Positions 7,422 to 13,278 of a stretch of 13,278 nt of DNA are shown here, piece after piece. This stretch comes from CAG-103 sp048217285 (lineage in GTDB: Bacteria > Bacillota > Clostridia > Oscillospirales > Oscillospiraceae): NCBI GenBank assembly GCA_048217285.1, contig DBFWVW010000086.1, forward strand, positions 1 to 13,278, in the 5' to 3' direction. Position numbers and translations under genes: made by a program. Below the pieces are notes generated by a model. It had not been told where the DNA came from, searched no databases, and was given only the letters and a program-made list of their open reading frames with translations. Each line of letters opens with the position of its first letter. The stretch's first letter is position 1.

Positions 7422-7466
7422 CTACCTGCTGCGTTTGCGCGACACGGATTGGGGAGGAGGGCGTCC

Positions 7467-8828
7467 ATGGACAACGAACTGCAGAAAAAATACGGCCTGC
7501 CGACGGCAATCGCGCTCGTGATCGGCATTGTCATCGGCAGCGGTGTGTTCTTCAAAGCCGAGAAGATCCTCGCCGCGACCGGCGGCAACCTGCCGCTCGG
7601 CATTCTCGCCTGGGCGATCGGCGGCCTGATCATGATCATCTGCGCGTATATGTTCTCCATCCTCGCCACACGTTATGCACACGTCAACGGGCTCGTGGAC
7701 TATGCTGAGGCGCTCGTGGGCAAGCGCTACGCCTATTACACGGGCTGGTTCACAACGTTTATCTATTTCCCGGCTATGACGTCCGTGCTGGCCTGGGTCA
7801 GCGCGCGGTATCTTGGCGTCCTGTGCGGATTTGACATCACAGGCGGCCCGGTCATGGTCATCGCGTGCCTGTTCCTCGTCGGCAGCTACGCGGTCAACGC
7901 GCTGTCGCCGATCCTCGCGGGCAGGCTTCAGGTGGCAACCACGGTCATCAAACTCATTCCACTGCTGCTCATGGGTGTTGTCGGCACGAACATCGGCCTC
8001 GCCAACGGCACGACGATCGCAAACTTCACCACCGTCGTCACAACCGTCGAGGGCGGCACCGGCCACGCGCTGTTCACCGCTGTAGCCGCGACAGCCTTCG
8101 CATATGAGGGCTGGATCATCGCCACGAGCATCAACGCCGAGCTCCGGGACGCCCGGCGCAATCTGCCGATCGCGCTGGTCATCGGTGCACTGACTGTGGC
8201 CCTGACCTACATTCTCTACTACATTGGCCTGTCCGGCAGCGTCTCGAATGCGGAGATCCTGGCCGGAGGTGAGGCCGGTGCCAGGCTCGCCTTCGAGAAG
8301 ATCTTCGGCCGGGCCGCCGGCGTGGGGTTATTCGTGCTTGTCGTCGTATCCTGTCTCGGCGCACTCAACGGGCTCATGCTCGCCGCGACGCGCGGACTCT
8401 ACGCCGTCGCCGTGCGCGGCTGCGGGCCACGGCCGGAGGTGTTTTCCGGCATCGATCCACACACGAATATGCCGGCAAACTCCGCCGTCGTGGGCGTGCT
8501 TATGTGTGCCGTCTGGCTGACGTATTTCTATGGCGCGAACCTCACGGCCGGCTGGTTTGGCCCATTCTGCTTTGACTCATCCGAGCTGCCGGTCATCACG
8601 CTCTACGCGCTCTATATTCCGATGTTCCTCAACGTCATGCGCCGGGAAAAGGAGCTGAACGCTTTCCAGCGCTATGTCATGCCGGTGCTGTCGATCGCGT
8701 GCTGTGTCTTCTTCTGCATCGCGGCTGTCGTGTCGCACGGCAAGGCTGTGCTCTACTATCTGATCGTGTTCGCGGTCATCATGGCGCTGGCCATCCCATT
8801 TTACCGGCCGGAGAAAGAAAAAGGCTGA
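7467..8828 (+). CDS. Amino acid permease, APC superfamily
   Basis: A 453-residue integral membrane protein with about twelve hydrophobic segments, probably a sodium- or proton-coupled or exchange transporter for amino acids. The first segment contains IGIVIGSGVFF (residues 19-29), the helix-breaking Gly-rich motif of TM1 in the APC fold. Other family signs are the FAYEGWIIATSINAE stretch in the middle, matching the TM6 region, and the long hydrophobic pairs to the C-terminus. The overall look is of the LAT/SteT-like branch, but the substrate cannot be told. The start at 7467 is chosen over an earlier in-frame ATG because GGAGGAGG (7453-7460) lies six bases before it and the earlier 30 residues have no membrane or family character. 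It is flanked by terminators on both sides, so it is transcribed alone; no functional link to the lipases is evident. Confidence 0.92.
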   Translation: MDNELQKKYGLPTAIALVIGIVIGSGVFFKAEKILAATGGNLPLGILAWAIGGLIMIICAYMFSILATRYAHVNGLVDYAEALVGKRYAYYTGWFTTFIYFPAMTSVLAWVSARYLGVLCGFDITGGPVMVIACLFLVGSYAVNALSPILAGRLQVATTVIKLIPLLLMGVVGTNIGLANGTTIANFTTVVTTVEGGTGHALFTAVAATAFAYEGWIIATSINAELRDARRNLPIALVIGALTVALTYILYYIGLSGSVSNAEILAGGEAGARLAFEKIFGRAAGVGLFVLVVVSCLGALNGLMLAATRGLYAVAVRGCGPRPEVFSGIDPHTNMPANSAVVGVLMCAVWLTYFYGANLTAGWFGPFCFDSSELPVITLYALYIPMFLNVMRREKELNAFQRYVMPVLSIACCVFFCIAAVVSHGKAVLYYLIVFAVIMALAIPFYRPEKEKG

Positions 8829-8843
8829 ATCTCTGCATTTTTC

Positions 8844-8872
8844 AAGGGCTGCGCTTTTGCGCCGCCCTTTTC
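8844..8872 (+). terminator. Intrinsic terminator of the permease gene
   Basis: AAGGGC-T-GCGC, TTTT loop, GCGC-C-GCCCTT, then further Ts. One internal mismatch. It starts 15 bases after the stop codon. Confidence 0.85.
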
Positions 8873-8874
8873 CA

Positions 8875-8903
8875 TTGCCCACACGCCGCCGGTGTGGTAT
8901 ACT
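8875..8903 (+). promoter_or_regulatory. Promoter of the pseudouridine synthase gene
   Basis: TTGCCC (8875-8880), 17 bases, TATACT (8898-8903), about 30 bases before the start codon. Good -10 and spacing. Confidence 0.65.
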
Positions 8904-8932
8904 CACGGCAGACACCGAAACGAGGCGACAAC

Positions 8933-9571
8933 ATGGACATTCTCTATCAGGATAACAGCATCCTCGTGTGCATCAAACCGGCAGGCGTTCTGTCCACAGA
9001 TGAGCCGGGCGGCGTGCCCGAGCTGGTGCGGCAGACGCTTGGCGACCCGAAGGCCTGCGTGCGCACCGTGCACCGGCTCGACCGCGTGGTCAGTGGGCTG
9101 ATGGTACTCGCGCGCACACCGGCAGCCGCGTCCAAGCTCTCGGCGCAGATCCGCGAACACGACTTTGGCAAGACCTATCTCGCCGTCGTGCACGGCACGC
9201 CGGATGCCCTGCAGGGCACGTACCGTGACCTGCTGCGGCGCGACCCGAACGAACGCAAGACCTATGTCACGGACAAGATGGGTAAAGGCGTGCAGGAGGC
9301 CGTGCTCGACTATGACGTGCTCGGCACGCGCGCGGAGCTCTCGCTTGTGCGTATCTACCTGCAAACCGGGCGCACGCACCAGATCCGCTGCCAGTTTTCC
9401 GCGCGCGGCCTGCCGCTCTGGGGCGACAAAAAATACAGCACCCTGCCTGATGACGGGCCGATCGCCCTCTGGTCGCACTGCCTGCACTTTGCCCACCCGG
9501 ACACCGGTGAAGTGCTCTATTTCGAGCGGCAGCCGCCGGACGGTTACCCCTGGAATCTGTTTGCAGACTAA
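8933..9571 (+). CDS. RluA-family RNA pseudouridine synthase
   Basis: It converts specific uridines in rRNA or tRNA to pseudouridine. The 212-residue protein begins directly with the catalytic domain (ILVCIKPAGVLS, residues 10-21). The signature VHRLDRVVSGL carries the catalytic Asp50, and the GRTHQIR motif follows in the C-terminal part, together with LPLWGDKKY. There is no N-terminal S4 domain, so it belongs with the short, single-domain RluA relatives; the target uridine cannot be assigned. The ATG at 8933 is preceded by a weak GAGG (8922-8925); upstream in-frame sequence reads through the permease terminator and is not coding. It stands between two terminators with its own promoter and is probably housekeeping. 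Confidence 0.93.
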   Translation: MDILYQDNSILVCIKPAGVLSTDEPGGVPELVRQTLGDPKACVRTVHRLDRVVSGLMVLARTPAAASKLSAQIREHDFGKTYLAVVHGTPDALQGTYRDLLRRDPNERKTYVTDKMGKGVQEAVLDYDVLGTRAELSLVRIYLQTGRTHQIRCQFSARGLPLWGDKKYSTLPDDGPIALWSHCLHFAHPDTGEVLYFERQPPDGYPWNLFAD

Positions 9572-9600
9572 GATCCCCGCGCTGTGGCGCGGGGATTTCT
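9571..9600 (+). terminator. Intrinsic terminator of the pseudouridine synthase gene
   Basis: ATCCCCGCGC (9573-9582), TGTG loop, GCGCGGGGAT (9587-9596), extended by AG/TT pairing, then TTCT. It begins at the stop codon itself. Confidence 0.88.
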
Positions 9601-9636
9601 CTGCGCAAGTGCACGGCAGAATCTCGTCAAAACGTC

Positions 9637-9665
9637 TTGCAATCAACAGTTTAGGCCGGTATAAT
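9637..9665 (+). promoter_or_regulatory. Promoter of lipase 3
   Basis: TTGCAA (9637-9642), 17 bases, TATAAT (9660-9665). Identical boxes and spacing to the lipase 2 promoter, although the spacers differ. Confidence 0.85.
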
Positions 9666-9701
9666 ATAGGCATATCGCCGGTTTTTGTGAGAAGGAAAGC
9701 A

Positions 9702-9719
9702 ATGCAAATCTATCTATGA
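9702..9719 (+). other. Possible 5-codon leader ORF before lipase 3
   Basis: ATG followed by four codons and TGA (Met-Gln-Ile-Tyr-Leu), preceded by AGAAGGAAAGCA, a good ribosome site at proper distance. It ends 15 bases before the lipase 3 start and lies inside the predicted leader. It could be a translated mini-ORF that affects lipase 3 translation, or chance. Confidence 0.25.
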
Positions 9720-9734
9720 GACAGGGGGAAAAAC

Positions 9735-11621
9735 ATGAAAAAAGCACGTCGATTTTTATGTCTGCTGCTGACGCTGGTGCTGGCGCTGAGCCTGTGCGCC
9801 ATTCCGGCCGCTGCGGCCGATGAGCAGACCCGTTCGGACGACCCGGTCGTGTTCGTGCACGGCCTGTTCGGCTGGGGACAGCGCGACAAAATTTTCAGCA
9901 TCATGCCCTACTGGGGCATGACCACCGGCAGTCTGCCGGACTATCTGGCCACAAAGGGCTATGAGACCTATGCCGCCTCCGTCGGCCCGCTCTCGAGCGC
10001 GTGGGACCGCGCGTGCGAACTGTACGCGCAGCTCGTCGGTGCGCGCACGGACTACGGTGTCAAGCACGCACAGGACTTCGGCCATGAGCGCTACGGCATC
10101 GACTATGAGACGCCGCTGTTCGATGGCTGGGGCACAAAGCGCGCCGTGAACCTCGTCGGCCACAGCTTCGGCGGCGCGACGACGCGCCTGTTCCTCGAAA
10201 TTCTCACCAACGGCTGCCCGGAGGAAGTCGCCGCGGCCAAAGCCGCCGGCGTGGAGCCGAGCCCGTTCTTCCTCGGCGGCAAGGGCGACTGGGTTCACTC
10301 GCTGACCGCCATCGCTGCGCCGCACAACGGCACAACGTTCATTGAGGCCAACAGTGACTTCACAAAACTCGCCGCCGATCTTACCACGGCCGCCGCCAAG
10401 GCACTGGGCCTGTCATCACTCAAGGGCGTGTACGACTTCCAGCTCGACCAGTTCGGCATCCGCAAGGACGACAACGAGACATTTGCCCAGGCGCTTGACC
10501 GTGTGCTCAAATCCGACTTCCTGTCGCACAATGACAACGCCTTCCTCGACCTGACAATCGACAAGTCGCTCGAGATCAACAAGGGCATCGAGATCCAGCC
10601 GAATGTTTACTATTTCTCCTACGCGGGCGACCAGACCTCGACGGACCCGCTCACCGGCAACCGCTACCCAACCGTCTCGGCCATCCCGTCGAATGGTATG
10701 TGCGCGCTGATGATGCCCGGCTCCGTCAACATGGGCAAGTACTATGACAAATACACCGCCGGGGGCATCTACATCGACAAGAGCTGGCTGGCGAACGACG
10801 GACTTGTCAACACCGTCTCTGCCCTCTACCCGACCACGACGGACAAAAACACCACCGAGTGCCTCAAGCGCGACGGCACACAGGGCTGGGTCAACTATGA
10901 CGGCTATTCCGACATCACCTTCCAGCCCGGCATCTGGTACGTCATGCCCGTCACGCGCGCCGACCATATGCAGTTCGTCGGCGGCATTGCCAACAAGAGC
11001 GTCATCGAAACGCACCTGTTCTACCTCAACCTGATGGATGACATCTACAGCACCTATCACGCCGTGCAGCCGGCGGAAAAGCCGTTCCCGTTCACGGATG
11101 TGCCCGAGAGCCGCTGGAGCTATCCGTACATTCGACAGCTCTATGACGCCGGTGTCGTCTCCGGCACGAGCGCCACGACCTTCGAGCCCGCCGCTGCTGT
11201 GACGCGCGCACAATTTGTGACCATGCTGGCCGGGCTGCAGGGCGCAGACGTGTCCGCGTACACGACGGGCAAGTTTACCGACGTACCGGCAGACGCCTGG
11301 TACACACCCTACGTCAACTGGGCGGCTGCCAACGGCATCGTCTACGGCGTCTCGGATACCGAATTTGCGCCGAATTCCGAGATTTCTCGGCAGGATATGG
11401 CCACGATGCTCTACCGTTATGCGCAGCAATTCGGCGTACAGCTCGGCACCGGAAATCCGGCGATCACCTTCACGGATGAAGCCGACATTGCCGGCTACGC
11501 TCTGCCCGCCGTGGAGGCGCTGCAGCGCGCCGGCGTCATCAGCGGTATGCCCGACGGCAGCTTCTGCCCGCGCGACACCGCGACCCGCGAGCAGGCCTGC
11601 GTCATGCTCTGCCTGCTCTGA
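9735..11621 (+). CDS. Secreted family I.5-like lipase with three SLH domains (lipase 3)
   Basis: The third paralogue, 628 residues, predicted to be exported and held on the cell wall. The signal peptide (KKARR, then a leucine-rich core) ends near AAAAD. The catalytic domain has VHGLFGWG, GHSFGG with Ser144, Asp355 in NDGLVNTVS and His411 in ADHMQF; Asp91, His111 and His117 retain the zinc-ligand spacing. SLH repeats begin near residues 451, 512 and 577. The catalytic half is closest to lipase 1 (shared YWGMTTGSL, FLDLTIDKSLEI, MGKYYDKYTAGG), while the second half of SLH2 and SLH3 have diverged from both other copies (VYGVSDTEFAPNSE; SFCPRD). AGGGGG (9723-9728) six bases before the ATG sets the start. 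It is separated from lipases 1 and 2 by two unrelated genes. Confidence 0.93.
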   Translation: MKKARRFLCLLLTLVLALSLCAIPAAAADEQTRSDDPVVFVHGLFGWGQRDKIFSIMPYWGMTTGSLPDYLATKGYETYAASVGPLSSAWDRACELYAQLVGARTDYGVKHAQDFGHERYGIDYETPLFDGWGTKRAVNLVGHSFGGATTRLFLEILTNGCPEEVAAAKAAGVEPSPFFLGGKGDWVHSLTAIAAPHNGTTFIEANSDFTKLAADLTTAAAKALGLSSLKGVYDFQLDQFGIRKDDNETFAQALDRVLKSDFLSHNDNAFLDLTIDKSLEINKGIEIQPNVYYFSYAGDQTSTDPLTGNRYPTVSAIPSNGMCALMMPGSVNMGKYYDKYTAGGIYIDKSWLANDGLVNTVSALYPTTTDKNTTECLKRDGTQGWVNYDGYSDITFQPGIWYVMPVTRADHMQFVGGIANKSVIETHLFYLNLMDDIYSTYHAVQPAEKPFPFTDVPESRWSYPYIRQLYDAGVVSGTSATTFEPAAAVTRAQFVTMLAGLQGADVSAYTTGKFTDVPADAWYTPYVNWAAANGIVYGVSDTEFAPNSEISRQDMATMLYRYAQQFGVQLGTGNPAITFTDEADIAGYALPAVEALQRAGVISGMPDGSFCPRDTATREQACVMLCLL

Positions 11622-11635
11622 AGCACAAGATGGCA

Positions 11636-11667
11636 AAAGGGGCGCATCCGGATGGATGCGTCCCTTT
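11636..11667. terminator. Bidirectional terminator between lipase 3 and the TIM-barrel gene
   Basis: A 14-pair stem (11636-11649 with 11654-11667, one G-U) with GGAT loop lies between two converging genes. It reads out into TTTC on the + strand and TTTTGCC on the - strand, so it can serve both. Confidence 0.85.
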
Positions 11668-11701
11668 CGCACGGATAACAGGAAGAGAAAGGTGTATGGA
11701 A

Positions 11702-12538
11702 TCAGGGATGCGGCTTGCCTTCGCGGTAGTTTTTCATGACGTCGCGAAACAGTTCACCGTTGGTCGGCGGCGTCCAGACAATGGCGTTGGCGCCGGCACG
11801 AATGGTGGCGCGGATGCTCTCCTCGTCCGCCCCGCCGGTCGCAATGATGGGATAATCCGGGAAACGCTCACGGATCTCGGCCACGATCTCCGGCGTCTGC
11901 GCGCCGGCAGCCACGTTCAGAATCGCGGCGCCGTCCTCGATGCGGTGGCGGTAGTTTGTATCGGAATTGGCCACCGTGACCACAACCGGCACATCGACAC
12001 TGCTGCGGATGCGATTTACGATGCGGCCCGGCGTCGGCGCATTGACGACCACGCCGGTCGCGCCCTGCATCTCGGCATACATGGCCAGATTCACGACGCG
12101 CTTGCCCGTCGTCAGCCCACCGCCGACACCAACGAATACCGGCAGATCACTCGCCATGAGCAGCGCCTGCGTGATGACCGGCTGCGGCGTGAAGGGATAG
12201 ACCGCAAACACCGCGTCGGCATTGACGTTGCGGATGATGCTCAGGTCGGTCGAGAACACCAGCGACTTGATGCGCTTGCCGAACACCATGATGCCGCTGC
12301 ACTCGTCGATCACGCTCGGCACACGCAGCGCGAACTGGCGCAGCGTGCCGTCGATCGGCGTAGGCATCTGCGGTGCGACGTGCACGTCACCCGGCGTTGT
12401 CACCTGGCGGTCTGCGGCGGCAGCTGTGCCGTCATCGCCCACACCGCCGAGCTGCAGCGGCTCGTTGTCTACGGCCGGGTACGTCAGAACGTCCGGGTCC
12501 TCGGCCATATCAAAAATGAGATCACGATCTTTGCTCAT
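11702..12538 (-). CDS. TIM-barrel-like protein of unknown function
   Basis: A 278-residue soluble protein with no signal peptide or membrane segment. The first 60 residues are acidic and low in structure, followed by an alpha/beta pattern with Gly-rich strand ends like those of phosphate-binding TIM barrels: GVGGGLTTGKR (137-147), GATGVVVNAPTP (159-170), AAILNVAAGAQTP (204-216) and IIATGGADEE (231-240). Similar proteins are, as far as I recall, annotated only as 'hydrolase' in gut Clostridia. The barrel likeness is by eye; the substrate and reaction are unknown. GGAGGT (12545-12550) six bases from the ATG sets the start. It is transcribed away from an XRE-type regulator, from a consensus-like promoter covered by an inverted repeat, so it is probably repressible. 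Confidence 0.85.
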   Translation of the reverse strand: MSKDRDLIFDMAEDPDVLTYPAVDNEPLQLGGVGDDGTAAAADRQVTTPGDVHVAPQMPTPIDGTLRQFALRVPSVIDECSGIMVFGKRIKSLVFSTDLSIIRNVNADAVFAVYPFTPQPVITQALLMASDLPVFVGVGGGLTTGKRVVNLAMYAEMQGATGVVVNAPTPGRIVNRIRSSVDVPVVVTVANSDTNYRHRIEDGAAILNVAAGAQTPEIVAEIRERFPDYPIIATGGADEESIRATIRAGANAIVWTPPTNGELFRDVMKNYREGKPHP

Positions 12539-12544
12539 AGGAAT

Positions 12545-12550
12545 ACCTCC
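12545..12550 (-). promoter_or_regulatory. Ribosome binding site of the TIM-barrel gene
   Basis: GGAGGT on the - strand, six bases from the ATG; an ideal site that sets the start. Confidence 0.85.
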
Positions 12551-12639
12551 TTGTCATTTTGGGGGAGTATGTCTTGACATTTGCAGGCGGTTGTGCTTTA
12601 CTGAGAACAAGAAAAGCTGAATTGTTCCTGCGAATTGAA

Positions 12640-12674
12640 ACCAAAGTTTCGTTTTTGATTAACGTAACTTTGGT
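12640..12674. promoter_or_regulatory. Operator-like inverted repeat between the divergent genes
   Basis: ACCAAAGTTTCG (12640-12651) and CGTAACTTTGGT (12663-12674) are reverse complements at 11 of 12 positions with an 11-base spacer. The right arm overlaps the -10 of the TIM-barrel gene promoter and the left arm lies in its first transcribed bases, a typical repressor position. The divergent XRE-type protein is the obvious candidate to bind it. Confidence 0.65.
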
Positions 12675-12700
12675 ATAAACCATTTCTAAGGGTTTGTCAA
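12672..12700 (-). promoter_or_regulatory. Promoter of the TIM-barrel gene
   Basis: On the - strand: TTGACA (12700-12695), a perfect -35; 17 bases; TATACC (12677-12672). This is the best -35 in the window. Predicted transcription start near 12665, leaving a leader of about 125 bases. Confidence 0.75.
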
Positions 12701-12709
12701 GTTTTTTCT

Positions 12710-12732
12710 GAAAAAAGTTCAAAACTTTTTTC
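12710..12732 (+). repeat. AT-rich palindrome in the leader of the regulator gene
   Basis: GAAAAAAGTT (12710-12719), CAA, AACTTTTTTC (12723-12732): a perfect 10-base dyad just before the ribosome site. The preceding AAGTTTTTTC (12699-12708) could pair with the first arm except at one base, so two folds may compete. It may be a second operator, a weak attenuator or simply AT-rich promoter DNA. Confidence 0.45.
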
Positions 12733-12737
12733 GACAA

Positions 12738-12744
12738 GAGGAGG
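12738..12744 (+). promoter_or_regulatory. Ribosome binding site of the regulator gene
   Basis: GAGGAGG, eight bases before the ATG at 12753. It fixes the start. Confidence 0.8.
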
Positions 12745-12752
12745 CTATTTCC

Positions 12753-13214
12753 ATGGGGAAAGACAACGACGAGGCCACCGGCGGTTTCGGCAACGTATTC
12801 CGCGACCGGCTGACCTATCTGATGAACGGCAACAACGTGTACGGCAAACCCGTCAACACGCAGGAGCTGGCTGATGAGATCGACATCAGCCGCCCGGCCG
12901 TGCGCAAATATATTAAGCCGAATGACCGGCGCGAGGTCACGGTGCCGTCGGCACTGGTCGTGAGCCGCATCGCACGGTATTTCCGCACAACGCCGAACTT
13001 CCTGCTCGGCTTTGACGAAGCAGACGACAGTGCCGACGCGCAGCGTGCCGGCGAGAGCGACGTCTATAGCTCCCTCGGCCTGAGTCAGGAAGCCATCGAC
13101 GGCCTGCACCGCCTGCACGCGCAGGCTGTCATGGACCCGAAAGCTGCCGACCTGCAGCGCCTGCTCAACAGGCTCATCTGCAGCTATACACACGAGGCGG
13201 ACAAGCTGCTGTGA
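12753..13214 (+). CDS. XRE/Cro-CI-type helix-turn-helix transcriptional regulator
   Basis: A 153-residue DNA-binding protein. Residues 12-87 form the Cro/CI-like domain: the helix-turn-helix is NTQELADEIDISRPAVRKYI (35-54), followed by SALVVSRIARYFRTTPNFLLGF (66-87), the usual last helices of this family. The remaining ~65 residues are acidic then helical (AIDGLHRLHAQAVMDPKAADLQRLLNRL) and may serve dimerisation; no enzymatic or ligand domain is seen. It diverges from the TIM-barrel gene, and the inverted repeat at 12640-12674 is placed to let it repress that gene. No convincing + strand promoter was found for it; TATAAA at 12674-12679 is the only -10 candidate and lacks a well-spaced -35. 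Confidence 0.88.
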   Translation: MGKDNDEATGGFGNVFRDRLTYLMNGNNVYGKPVNTQELADEIDISRPAVRKYIKPNDRREVTVPSALVVSRIARYFRTTPNFLLGFDEADDSADAQRAGESDVYSSLGLSQEAIDGLHRLHAQAVMDPKAADLQRLLNRLICSYTHEADKLL

Positions 13215-13222
13215 TTTTCACC

Positions 13223-13267
13223 GCGAATACCCCCGGCCGGAGAAAAACTCCGGCCGGGGGTATTCGC
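13223..13267 (+). terminator. Perfect 20-base-pair hairpin after the regulator gene
   Basis: Bases 13223-13242 pair perfectly with 13248-13267, with an AAAAA loop. It lies eight bases after the stop codon, so a terminator role is likely, but no T-tract follows on either strand (the next bases are ATACTATATAC). It could also act as a transcript-stabilising hairpin. Confidence 0.65.
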
Positions 13268-13278
13268 ATACTATATAC

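Noticed and set aside
7377..7466. Upstream in-frame start of the permease at 7377
   Set aside because: The region holds the predicted promoter and has no ribosome site before 7377, while GGAGGAGG precedes the ATG at 7467.
7467..9571. Permease and pseudouridine synthase as part of a lipase operon
   Set aside because: Clear terminators lie after lipase 2, the permease and the pseudouridine synthase, and each gene has its own candidate promoter.

Overview
The window looks like chromosome of a high-GC, Gram-positive gut-type Clostridium relative, probably Oscillospirales. This is inferred from the GC-rich codon use, strong Shine-Dalgarno sites (GGAGG types), sigma-A-like promoters, a pyruvate phosphate dikinase of clostridial type and secreted proteins carrying S-layer homology (SLH) domains. 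No rRNA, tRNA, CRISPR array or insertion sequence was seen.

Layout. Bases 1-298 are AT-richer than the rest. They hold the tail of one + strand gene and the tail of a - strand reading frame, converging on two hairpins. This stretch abuts the last codons of ppdK (279-2939, -) and reads like the end of a mobile element that entered the 3' end of ppdK. A 380-base divergent intergenic region follows. Then come three paralogous genes for secreted, SLH-anchored lipases: lipase 1 (3320-5179), lipase 2 (5414-7309) and lipase 3 (9735-11621). Between lipases 2 and 3 lie an APC-type amino acid permease (7467-8828) and an RluA-type pseudouridine synthase (8933-9571). The right end has a TIM-barrel-like protein of unknown function (11702-12538, -) divergent from an XRE-type regulator (12753-13214, +), with a large inverted repeat over the promoter between them.

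How the genes work together. Most genes look monocistronic: the five + strand genes from lipase 1 to lipase 3 each end in a clear hairpin terminator, and several have recognisable promoters. The central theme is an array of three cell-surface lipases. Each has a signal peptide, a family I.5-like lipase domain (Ser-Asp-His triad plus the Asp/His/His/Asp set that binds zinc in Geobacillus lipases) and three C-terminal SLH repeats. They would hydrolyse lipids or esters at the cell wall. The permease and pseudouridine synthase have no obvious link to lipid use. The XRE regulator probably controls the divergent TIM-barrel gene and perhaps itself.

Nothing here is a proven new system. The items most worth following are the triplicated SLH-lipase array with its mosaic similarity pattern, the apparent integration junction in ppdK, and the regulator/TIM-barrel pair with its operator-like repeat.
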